DNA of 28,054 nt from an uncultured Methanobrevibacter sp. (lineage in GTDB: Archaea; Methanobacteriota; Methanobacteria; Methanobacteriales; Methanobacteriaceae), in the NCBI RefSeq assembly GCF_937898925.1, contig NZ_CALDKF010000085.1, positions 1 through 28,054 of the forward strand, given 5' to 3'. The notes under the pieces were generated by a model that was given only the letters and a program-made list of their open reading frames with translations, did no database searches and had not been told where the DNA came from. The position numbers and the translations under genes were made by a program. Shown one piece after another: positions 7,686 to 14,917 of this stretch (within the stretch, counting starts at the first letter, position 1; every line of letters starts with the position of its first letter).

Positions 7686-7738
7686 ATAGATTAAAAAAAT
7701 TTATGAAAAAAATTAAAAAAGTTATCAAAAAGGATTAA
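7682..7738 (+). CDS. Possible 18-residue cationic amphipathic peptide
   Basis: The ATG overlaps the TGA of the TrmB-like gene (ATGA), and AAAGGAAATAA lies before it. The product would be MNRLKKFMKKIKKVIKKD: ten Lys/Arg, with Leu4, Phe7, Met8, Ile11, Val14 and Ile15 spaced to form one hydrophobic helix face. It may be a real coupled peptide, or an accident of A-rich DNA, since the upstream gene also ends in lysine codons. Confidence 0.28.
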   Translation: MNRLKKFMKKIKKVIKKD

Positions 7739-7826
7739 TATGTAATTTAATAAAAATAGGATTGGAAATTTTTTATGAAAAGCTATTTGATATTAATAAT
7801 GGCATGATGAATAATGGGGAGCGAAC

Positions 7827-9155
7827 ATGACACATAACGATAAAAGCAATATGACAATCATTGGAGGTACACGCGGTTTAGGAAAATGGTTTGCGGAACA
7901 CCTGAAAAATGACTTCAACATACGCATAACAAGCCGTGACGAAAGCTCTGGAAAACCAGTTGCAGAGGAAATAGGTGTTGAATACAGCAACAATAACATT
8001 GAAAGTAACCGCAACCTTGATATCATCATATTCAGCGTTCCTATAGAATATATGGTGGAAACCATTAAGGAAGTGGCTCCACATGCACCTGAAGGATCAC
8101 TCTTAATGGATGTGACAAGCGTAAAGACAGACCCTGCAGAAGCTTTGGAAAAATATGCACCGAAAAATGCAGAGATATTGCCATGCCACCCCATGTTCGG
8201 TCCAAGAGTCCCTACCCTCAAAAGGCAAATCATCATATTGACCCCTATCGAAAACAGGTCCCCTAAGTGGTTGCCTCGTGTAAAGGACTATTTAGATAAA
8301 ACCGATTGTGAAGTTGTAATCACAACACCGAATGAACATGACAAATATATGAGCATCGTCCAAGGATTAACTCACTTTTCATACATTAGCCTTGCTTCAA
8401 CAATAAGGAAACTGAATATCAATGTCAAGGAATCCAGAAACTTTTCAAGCCCTGTCTACACAATTATGCTGGATATGGTCAGCCGTGTAGTTTATCAAAA
8501 TCCTTATCTCTACTATTCCATACAAAAGAATAATCTGGAAACATCAAATGCAAGGGAAGCATTGATAAAGGAAAGCATATACCTATCAAACTTGATTGAG
8601 GAAGGGAAAGAGGACGACTTTGTCAAGTCTGTTGTTGAATCAGCAAAGCATTTGGATGGACATGAAGACGCATTGGCTCGTTCAGACAAGGCAATAAGCA
8701 TGTTGACCCAGAAAGCAAATGTATTGGCAAAATCAATAGGCAAGGAAGTGGGCTTGAAGCACCAACACTCTGAAAACGTGCATATGGGAATTGTAAAGGA
8801 AGTTGGAACTAAAAATGTAATACTGGAAACTGGAAGCAATGATGAAATTTGCTTTAAGCTTTCCAATATAGACATAATGTCTGAAAATGAGATCTTTGAA
8901 TGGAAAAAGGATAATCTTCAACTGGAGCATTTTGACTTGTCTGTGCTGCTGCCTTCAAAATGTGATGAGAAGCATTTGCTTGAGATGTTTAAGAATATTG
9001 AACCTGTCATTGATGTGGAGATTGTTGATGTTTATGGCGGTGCACAGATAGATGATTCACAAAAAAGCTATACCTTCCATTACACATTATTCAAAAGGGA
9101 AGATAAAGATTATGTTGAAGAATTCATTGAGGGAATTGGTGGAACCATAAGATAA
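7827..9155 (+). CDS. tyrA: Prephenate dehydrogenase with extra C-terminal domain
   Basis: 442 residues. It converts prephenate to 4-hydroxyphenylpyruvate in tyrosine synthesis. The N-terminal Rossmann domain has IIGGTRGLGKWFA (nucleotide loop, residues 11-23) and ITSRD after the second strand, which hints at NADP preference. DVTSVK (95-100) and HPMFGP with His121 are typical TyrA motifs, and a helical dimerisation domain follows to about residue 300. Residues 369-442 (FDLSVLLPSK ... VEIVDVYGGAQIDDSQKSY ... YTLFKRED) resemble the FDX-ACB domain at the end of the bacterial/archaeal PheRS beta chain rather than an ACT domain. Archaeal TyrA proteins of similar length are known (about 440 in Methanocaldococcus). 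GGGGAG precedes the ATG; no other aromatic pathway gene is adjacent. Confidence 0.88.
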   Translation: MTHNDKSNMTIIGGTRGLGKWFAEHLKNDFNIRITSRDESSGKPVAEEIGVEYSNNNIESNRNLDIIIFSVPIEYMVETIKEVAPHAPEGSLLMDVTSVKTDPAEALEKYAPKNAEILPCHPMFGPRVPTLKRQIIILTPIENRSPKWLPRVKDYLDKTDCEVVITTPNEHDKYMSIVQGLTHFSYISLASTIRKLNINVKESRNFSSPVYTIMLDMVSRVVYQNPYLYYSIQKNNLETSNAREALIKESIYLSNLIEEGKEDDFVKSVVESAKHLDGHEDALARSDKAISMLTQKANVLAKSIGKEVGLKHQHSENVHMGIVKEVGTKNVILETGSNDEICFKLSNIDIMSENEIFEWKKDNLQLEHFDLSVLLPSKCDEKHLLEMFKNIEPVIDVEIVDVYGGAQIDDSQKSYTFHYTLFKREDKDYVEEFIEGIGGTIR

Positions 9156-9263
9156 TGATTTCCTTAAAAATAGATGATGGAATCCACATAAAAATAAAAA
9201 ATAGAAAGAAATAGTATAAGATTTTAATGATGAATGGAATTGCTGAAAGAATAACTATTAGAC

Positions 9264-10355
9264 TTATTTTAAATATCCGTCAACTATAGCGCAAATGTTG
9301 TCATCTACGTTTAGAATAGCAGTTCTATACTCATCTGTTCTTTTTGCAAACTCATCATAATTGTCCATTACTTCAAAGATCTTTTCATCCAAATCCTCAA
9401 GGTCACATTCTACAGTTGCCCCTTTGAAGATTGAAACCATGTCATGGTATCTGCCCCACTTAACTCTTTTTAATATTACAACAGGCAAATTGCATACCAT
9501 AGCTTCATGAAGCATCAATCCATCATTGGTGAGTACTGCAAGGTCTGCAAGGCACAATAGGTCATTTACCCAATCAATAAAGCCAACATTGATCATTTTG
9601 GTTTCATCAATATAGTTAAGGACAGAGTCTTCTAAAGGATCACCGCATAAAACAAGATTGTACTTATCAGAGTATTTGGAGAATTGATTGATTGCTTGAG
9701 CGGTCTTTTCAAATAATGAAGAACCAGATGAAAACACTATGGTTGGCTTGTTTTCATCAAACTCAATTGCGTCAGGATTTTTCTCTTTAGCCTCTTTAGA
9801 GTGTTCCTTAATCTTTTCCAACGCCTTGTTCTTATCTCCATGGGTAATGTTGTCATTAACTGGGGAGAAGGACTTTACCATATTTTCTGGAATGTCTTCA
9901 GCTAAAAATAAATTGTTTTCAGGAAGTATGATTGGAGTTCCAATATGACTGCATACTTTAGTGTCAAGTGGAGTAATCAAAAGGCTTACAGTAGGAATTC
10001 CTGCTAATTTCGCACCAAGAGCGCCGACAATAGCTCCCCCTCCAAGAATGCCCAATTCCAAATCGAATTTCTTGGATTTCAAAAGCTTTCTTGTTTGAAG
10101 AACACCTCTAATAGCACGAATACCTGCTTTAATGGTGGTCATGATTGTTGCAGAGTGGCCTCCAGCCTGTGGGATAATCACTTTATTCCACCCTATATCA
10201 TTCTTTTTAAATAATAATCCTGGAGCGGACTCATCCAAAGCGATTTCACAATCATATCCTCTTTTTTCGAGTGCATTGTAAACATTCAATGCTGTACCGG
10301 CATCTCCGCCTATACCTCTTCCTGTTACAATGATCAATATCCTTTTCTTATCCAC
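9264..10355 (-). CDS. MurG-like GT-B glycosyltransferase
   Basis: 363 residues from a GTG at 10355 (MDKKRILIIVTGRGIGGDAG), chosen because AGAGGA sits six bases ahead; a TTG seven codons upstream has none. Two Rossmann halves are visible: an N-terminal glycine-rich loop (TGRGIGGDAGT, about 11-21), GILGGGAIVGALGAKLAGIP (the place where MurG has its GGY motif), and a C-terminal donor-binding motif LTNDGLMLHEAMVCNLPVV (about 275-293). MurG adds N-acetylglucosamine to a lipid-linked precursor at the inner membrane face. In a pseudomurein-walled archaeon an analogous step, or another polysaccharide step, is plausible but not shown. It is single in this location, convergent with tyrA and divergent from the barnase-like gene. 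Confidence 0.72.
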   Translation of the reverse strand: MDKKRILIIVTGRGIGGDAGTALNVYNALEKRGYDCEIALDESAPGLLFKKNDIGWNKVIIPQAGGHSATIMTTIKAGIRAIRGVLQTRKLLKSKKFDLELGILGGGAIVGALGAKLAGIPTVSLLITPLDTKVCSHIGTPIILPENNLFLAEDIPENMVKSFSPVNDNITHGDKNKALEKIKEHSKEAKEKNPDAIEFDENKPTIVFSSGSSLFEKTAQAINQFSKYSDKYNLVLCGDPLEDSVLNYIDETKMINVGFIDWVNDLLCLADLAVLTNDGLMLHEAMVCNLPVVILKRVKWGRYHDMVSIFKGATVECDLEDLDEKIFEVMDNYDEFAKRTDEYRTAILNVDDNICAIVDGYLK

Positions 10356-10670
10356 AAAGATTCCTCTCATATGCAAATAAAAATAAATAATAAAAATTTT
10401 TGATTTTAATAAATCAATAATTGTACTATTAAAGTTATATCCATAATATTTTATATACTTTAAGAAAAATTAATCTGATTAAGGAAGTTTTTTAGAAAAA
10501 TTAATTAAAAACTTAAAAAATTAATTTAAAACTGGAATAAATGTTTAAAAAAAACTAAAAAAATTAATTAAAAACATAATAATCCCTTAAAAAAACTTAA
10601 AAAATTTTATTAAAAATAAGAAATAAATTAAGATTAACCAATATTTTTATAAAATGAAAAGGGATTGAAA
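10356..10670. repeat. A/T-rich intergenic stretch with imperfect direct repeats
   Basis: The spacer between the glycosyltransferase and the barnase-like gene contains AAAAATTAATTAAAAAC at 10496-10512 and again at 10559-10575, with a similar copy (ACTTAAAAAATTAATTTAAAAC) between them, and a further degenerate ACTTAAAAAATT unit near 10596. No coding frame is seen. The repeats may reflect low-complexity drift or regulator sites for the flanking genes. Confidence 0.35.
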
Positions 10671-11129
10671 ATGAAAAATTGGAAAATTATTGGATTGATA
10701 TTAATCGTCTTGCTTGCTGTTGTTGCAGTAAGCGGTTGCATTGGAGATGATTCAGATTCTGACTCTTCTACACTTGCTTTAGATGACATTAATATCACAG
10801 AAGATGGGACTTATGACTCTAAGGAAGAAGTTGCAGCCTATATAAGCACATATCACAAGCTTCCTTCAAATTACATCACCAAAGGAGAGGCGAAAGCTCT
10901 TGGATGGCATGGTGGAAGTGTTGAAAAATATGCTCCTGGAAAATGCATTGGAGGGGACATATTTACAAACCGCCAATCAATCTTGCCTATAACCCATGAG
11001 TATAGGGAATGTGATATTGATACATTAGGTGCATCAAGCAGAGGACCGAAAAGAATAGTTTATTCCACTGATGACTTTGAAGTTTACTATACTGGAGACC
11101 ATTATGCAAGCTTTGAACACTTAACTTAA
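10671..11129 (+). CDS. Barnase-like ribonuclease, exported lipoprotein
   Basis: 152 residues from the ATG at 10671 (AAGGGA six bases ahead). Residues 1-23 are a lipoprotein signal (basic start, hydrophobic core, AVSGC with lipid-modifiable Cys23), followed by an acidic, serine-rich linker. From about residue 47 the protein matches the microbial guanyl-specific ribonuclease barnase almost throughout: TYHKLPSNYITKGEAKALGW, GGDIFTNR, EYRECDI, SRGPKRIVYS and GDHYASF. Counterparts of all key barnase residues are present: Lys27 (here 71), Asn58-Arg59 (100-101), Glu73 (113), Arg83 (124), Arg87 (128) and His102 (144). It should therefore cleave RNA outside the cell or at the outer membrane face. A barstar-like gene follows directly. 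Barnase is known from Bacillus and relatives, so acquisition from a bacterium is likely. It belongs to the same N1/T1/barnase ribonuclease family whatever its exact role. Confidence 0.92.
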   Translation: MKNWKIIGLILIVLLAVVAVSGCIGDDSDSDSSTLALDDINITEDGTYDSKEEVAAYISTYHKLPSNYITKGEAKALGWHGGSVEKYAPGKCIGGDIFTNRQSILPITHEYRECDIDTLGASSRGPKRIVYSTDDFEVYYTGDHYASFEHLT

Positions 11130-11172
11130 ATTGCATATAAAATTGCAATAGAACTGCTTTAGAATTGATATT

Positions 11173-11475
11173 ATGACAAATAAACTATTGGAAAATAGAA
11201 GACTTAGAAGAAAACTGAAAAAGATGATAGATAACATGAATGAAATAGTCTTGTATGGGGAAGAAATGAAAGAGAATCCTCATGAATACATTAAGGAAAA
11301 ACTGGATTTCCCAGATTATTATGGGGAAAATCTTGATGCATTATACGATTGTCTTAGTGAATTGCCTAATAAAATTATCATTATAAAGGACAGTTCAGTT
11401 CTTGATGAAGATCTAATAGCTACTTTTAAGGATGCATCAGTTGAAAATCCTGATTTGAAATTAATTTTAGATTAA
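11173..11475 (+). CDS. Barstar-like ribonuclease inhibitor
   Basis: 100 residues with no signal peptide, hence cytosolic. Residues 22-100 match barstar end to end. The inhibitory helix FPDYYGENLDALYDCL carries Tyr49, Asp55 and Asp59, equivalent to barstar Tyr29, Asp35 and Asp39 (the last fills the barnase active site); barstar Trp38 is Tyr58. Near the C-terminus, ATFKDA places Asp87 where barstar has Glu76, and the final strand DLKLILD matches. It should bind and block the ribonuclease encoded 43 bases upstream, protecting the cell during synthesis. The first 21 residues (LLENRRLRRKLKKMID...) are an additional basic stretch; Met18 or Met22 could be the true start, since none of the starts has a strong ribosome-binding site. 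A hairpin terminator overlaps its stop. Confidence 0.9.
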   Translation: MTNKLLENRRLRRKLKKMIDNMNEIVLYGEEMKENPHEYIKEKLDFPDYYGENLDALYDCLSELPNKIIIIKDSSVLDEDLIATFKDASVENPDLKLILD

Positions 11476-11507
11476 TGATTATTAATCTAAATTCTTTTTT
11501 TATTTTT
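11467..11507 (+). terminator. Terminator after the barstar-like gene
   Basis: TTAGATTAAT (11467-11476) pairs perfectly with ATTAATCTAA (11481-11490) around GATT, followed by a T-rich tract to 11507. The stop codon (11473-11475) lies in the left arm. Confidence 0.72.
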
Positions 11508-11689
11508 AATTCTATATCTTATTTTAATTCAATATAATTAATTCAATAATATAATTTTGGCTTCAAAATGACTTTATTTGAAATCACAATCATTACTAAT
11601 AGTTAAATAATATAAAAAATAAAGTTATAATATTATTGTGTTATAATATTTATCAATAAATTATTTTTAAAACAAAAACTGGTGAAAAT

Positions 11690-13516
11690 ATGAGAGTTTT
11701 ACTTATTCACTCTGATTATATAAAATATCAAGTAAAAAACAAAACTCCAGTAGCTGAAGAAATCGAAGAAGCTCAAAAAAATGGAACTTTTGATGAAGCT
11801 TTGGTTGTTTTCTCATCCATTGAAAAAGAGGATGAAGAAAATCCAAGCGCTATTGTCAATAATTTAGTTGCTGAAGTTATTAAAACCAATGAAGAAGTCA
11901 ATGCAGAAAAAATCGTCTTGTACCCATATGCTCACCTTTCTTCATCCCTTGGTGCACCTAAAGTAGCTGTGCAAATATTGAAAGATGCTGAGGAAGCACT
12001 TAAAGAAGAAGGATTGGATGTGTTTAGAGTACCATTCGGTTGGTATAAGGCATTTGAAATTTCTTGTAAAGGACACCCATTATCCGAACTTTCAAGAACC
12101 ATTACTGCAGACGTCGAAGAAGAGGAAGAGAAAGAAGAGAAAAAACCATCCACCTGGTTGATCTTTAAGGATGGGGAAACCTTTGATCCTAAGGAATACA
12201 ACTATGAAAGCAAAGATTTGGAAAAATTGGTTGCATATGAATTAGGTGAAGGTGCAAGTGATGAAGGAGAGCCACCACATGTAAAGATCATGAGAGAAAA
12301 GGAATTGTGTGACTATGAACTTGCATCCGACATTGGAAACCTCAAATGGTATCCTAAAGGTAGATTAGTACGTGACTTGCTTGCAGATTACGTTTACAAT
12401 TTTGTAGTTGACTTAGGTGCAATGCCTATCGAAACTCCAATCTTCTATGACCTTGCAAATGATGCAATCAGGGAACATGCAGCAAAATTCGGTGAAAGAC
12501 AATACAAAACCGCAACCAAAAAAGACTTGATGCTTAGATTTGCATGCTGTTTCGGTGCATTCAGAGTTCTTGGCGGATCTTTCCTTACCTGGAAAAACTT
12601 GCCTGCTAAGGTTTATGAATTATCCACTTACAGTTTCAGATTCGAGAAAAGAGGAGAAGTTGTAGGTCTTAAGAGACTCAGAGCATTTACCATGCCTGAT
12701 ATGCACAGTTTCTGTGCTGACATGCCACAAGCACTTGAAGAGTTTGATGATCAAGTTGACATGTGTGTGCAAACCGGTGTAGACCTTGACGTTAACTACG
12801 AAGCAATCTTCAGAGCAACCAAAGACTTCTACGATGAACACAAGGACTGGATGGAAGCAACCGCTAAAAGAATCGGCAAACCATTATTACTCGAAATCTT
12901 GCCTGAAAGAAAACACTACTGGTCCTGTAAAATCGACTTTGCAGCTATTGACTACTTAGGAAGACCTATTGAAAACCCTACAGTGCAAATAGATGTTGAA
13001 AGTGGTAGAAGATTCAACATCGAGTATGTTGATGAAAACGAAGATGCTCAAAACCCAATCATCTTACACTGTTCACCTACAGGTAGTGTAGAAAGAGTTA
13101 TCTGCAGCTTACTTGAAAACACTGCAAAAGAAGATGGAAAAGCTCCAATGTTACCAATTTGGTTAAGCCCATCTCAAGTAAGAATCTTGCCAATCGGTGA
13201 AAAGCACTTAGACTATGCTAACGAATTGGCTGACAAGATTGCAGCAGAAAACATTCGTGTAGATGTTGACAACAGTGATGACAGAGTAGGTAAGAAAATC
13301 AGAAACGCTTCTAAGGAATGGATTCCTTACATCGTTGTAATCGGTGACAAGGAAGTTGAAACCGACAATTACAATGTAACTGTAAGAAAAACTGGTGAGA
13401 AAGTTGACATGACTGCAGATGAACTTATCGCATCAGTTAAGGAAGAAACTGAAGGAATGCCATTCAGAAGACTTCCATTACCAAGAAACGTTGCTGAAAG
13501 AATTAATTTCAAATAA
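11690..13516 (+). CDS. thrS: Threonyl-tRNA synthetase, archaeal type
   Basis: 608 residues. It charges tRNA-Thr with threonine. Residues 1 to about 145 are the archaea-specific N-terminal editing domain (MRVLLIHSDYIKYQVKNKT), related to D-aminoacyl-tRNA deacylases, which removes mischarged serine. A charged hinge (EEEEEKEEKK, 143-152) follows. The class II core holds LRFACCFGAFR (Cys286/287), motif 2 with FRFEKRGEVVGLKRLRAF, TMPDMHSF (His339) and ILHCSPTGSVERVI (His460, motif 3); Cys and the two His are the expected zinc site that selects threonine. The C-terminal 115 residues from LPIWLSPSQVRILPIG are the anticodon-binding domain. GGTG lies before the ATG. It appears to be transcribed alone, with a strong hairpin terminator. 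The 214-base leader region shows no clear RNA switch. Confidence 0.97.
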   Translation: MRVLLIHSDYIKYQVKNKTPVAEEIEEAQKNGTFDEALVVFSSIEKEDEENPSAIVNNLVAEVIKTNEEVNAEKIVLYPYAHLSSSLGAPKVAVQILKDAEEALKEEGLDVFRVPFGWYKAFEISCKGHPLSELSRTITADVEEEEEKEEKKPSTWLIFKDGETFDPKEYNYESKDLEKLVAYELGEGASDEGEPPHVKIMREKELCDYELASDIGNLKWYPKGRLVRDLLADYVYNFVVDLGAMPIETPIFYDLANDAIREHAAKFGERQYKTATKKDLMLRFACCFGAFRVLGGSFLTWKNLPAKVYELSTYSFRFEKRGEVVGLKRLRAFTMPDMHSFCADMPQALEEFDDQVDMCVQTGVDLDVNYEAIFRATKDFYDEHKDWMEATAKRIGKPLLLEILPERKHYWSCKIDFAAIDYLGRPIENPTVQIDVESGRRFNIEYVDENEDAQNPIILHCSPTGSVERVICSLLENTAKEDGKAPMLPIWLSPSQVRILPIGEKHLDYANELADKIAAENIRVDVDNSDDRVGKKIRNASKEWIPYIVVIGDKEVETDNYNVTVRKTGEKVDMTADELIASVKEETEGMPFRRLPLPRNVAERINFK

Positions 13517-13552
13517 GTTGATTAAATCAACTTATAATTTCTTTTTTTTTTT
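13513..13552 (+). terminator. Terminator of thrS
   Basis: ATAAGTTGATT (13513-13523) and AATCAACTTAT (13525-13535) form a near-perfect palindrome beginning at the TAA stop codon. A run of eleven or more T follows from about 13542. Confidence 0.75.
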
Positions 13553-13752
13553 GACAGATTTTTATTTGTTCGTATAGGAACTAATTTGTTTTTTATTATT
13601 GCTCTTTTTAAATATTGAATTGATTAACAATCCCATATTTAAATATTAAATTGAATAAATAGTAATATGAACAATTATTATTGAACAATTTATTCAGAAA
13701 AAAAATTTTTATTAAATATGGATTGTTTTAATTTTTATTGGAGGGGCTTAAG

Positions 13753-14583
13753 ATTAATATAAAGAGAATTTTTATGGTTTTAACTGTTTTGCTTATTTCT
13801 TTTTTGATGATAAGCTCAGTTAGTGCAGGTTGGTTTGATTTTTTAGGTGATGACTCCAGCGCTGAAAATAATGAAACCAATTTCGTTGTAGGATTTTTCG
13901 TTGAATTTCCACCATTTGAATATACAGACGATAATGGTGAAGTGACCGGTTACGATTTAGACTTAGCCCAAGAAGTCTGTGACAGAAACAATTGGACATT
14001 AGTGAAACACCAGATAATCGATTGGGACACTAAAGAAGCTGAACTCGACTCCGGCGCTATAGACTGTATTTGGAGTGGATTTACAATCAATGGCCGTGAA
14101 GATGATTACGCTTGGACCAAACCATATTTCAACAATTCCCAAGTATTCGTTGTAAAAGCGGATTCCAACATCTCTTCAGTTGAAGACTTGAAAGGAAAAG
14201 ATATAGATGTGGAAATGGGAAGCAGCGCTATTGCAGCTCTTGAAAACAATAAAGACTTAAAAGACGATTTTGCAAATATCTATGAAATAACTGAATATGA
14301 TACATCATTCATGGATTTGGAATCTGGAACCTGTGATGCTGTTCTTGGCGATTGTGATGTTATGAAATACATAATCAATACAAAATATGATGAGAAAGAT
14401 TATAGGATCTTAGAACCCCCATTATCTCTTGAACAGTATGGAGTTGGATTCGCTAAGGACAATACTGAATTGAGAGATCAAGTTCAAGAAACCTTAAATG
14501 AAATGTATGAAGATGGAACTGTCGATAAGATAGCTCAAAAATATAAAGATTATGGAGTCCCTGATGGGGTAATCTATCCATAA
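13753..14583 (+). CDS. Family 3 (amino-acid type) extracellular solute-binding protein
   Basis: About 276 residues. It has an N-terminal export signal (INIKRIFMVLTVLLISFLMI, cleavage near VSA-GW) and an acidic linker. The PF00497-type binding domain starts at FVVGFFVEFPPFEY; GYDLDLAQEV, DCIWSGFTINGRE, VEDLKGKDIDVEMGSSA and a C-terminal YGVGFAKDNTELRDQV follow. Such proteins hand polar amino acids to an ABC importer, but no permease or ATPase gene is in the window. The start is unusual: GGAGG (13740-13744) is eight bases ahead of an in-frame ATT at 13753, with no ATG, GTG or TTG at that distance. Alternatives are TTG at 13738, which overlaps the ribosome-binding site, and ATG at 13774, which would drop the Lys-Arg signal residues. 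Confidence 0.86.
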   Translation: MNIKRIFMVLTVLLISFLMISSVSAGWFDFLGDDSSAENNETNFVVGFFVEFPPFEYTDDNGEVTGYDLDLAQEVCDRNNWTLVKHQIIDWDTKEAELDSGAIDCIWSGFTINGREDDYAWTKPYFNNSQVFVVKADSNISSVEDLKGKDIDVEMGSSAIAALENNKDLKDDFANIYEITEYDTSFMDLESGTCDAVLGDCDVMKYIINTKYDEKDYRILEPPLSLEQYGVGFAKDNTELRDQVQETLNEMYEDGTVDKIAQKYKDYGVPDGVIYP

Positions 14584-14917
14584 TTCTTTTTCTTTTTTTT
14601 AAACCAAACCATTATTTTTTACAAAACATTTTTTTTCTTTTTTAATTTATTTTTAGACTTATTTATAGACTTATTTTTAGATTTATTTTTTAGAATTGAT
14701 TTTTAAAATTATTTTTTAATTTTTCTTACTCATTTTCAAAATATAATTACTTAACTATATATTGTATTAAAATCATAAATTATATTGTATAAATACTTAC
14801 TATATTATGAAAGTAATATTTGTAATATTTAAACTAAATAAATTCAAAAAATGACTTAAAAATGATTTAAATTAAAATCATAATTATAAAATTATTCTTG
14901 AAATTGGAGGATATGAA
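14584..14917. repeat. Intergenic stretch with four 12-base tandem repeats
   Basis: Four tandem copies of TTATTTTTAGAC-like units occupy 14647-14695 (the second has TTATTTATAGAC, the last two vary at the end). They lie after several T-rich runs that could terminate the solute-binding protein gene. The rest (14700-14900) is AT-rich, with possible TATA elements for fae-hps around 14755 and 14790. No coding frame was seen. Confidence 0.55.

Noticed and set aside
7774..7809. Short frame MKSYLILIMA before tyrA, as a possible leader peptide
   Set aside because: Only one tyrosine, no hairpin pair suited to attenuation, and such control is not established in archaea.
7793..8236. 147-codon frame antisense to tyrA
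   Set aside because: It lies opposite well-conserved TyrA motifs and has the serine/leucine-rich make-up of an antisense shadow.
10377..10664. Array-like AATTAATTAAAAAC repeats before the barnase-like gene, considered as a CRISPR or attachment site
   Set aside because: Copies are imperfect, few and lack regular unique spacers; more likely low-complexity DNA.
11476..11689. Leader of thrS as a possible amino-acid-sensing RNA
   Set aside because: No stable conserved-looking stem or T-box-like element; mostly AT-rich sequence after a terminator.
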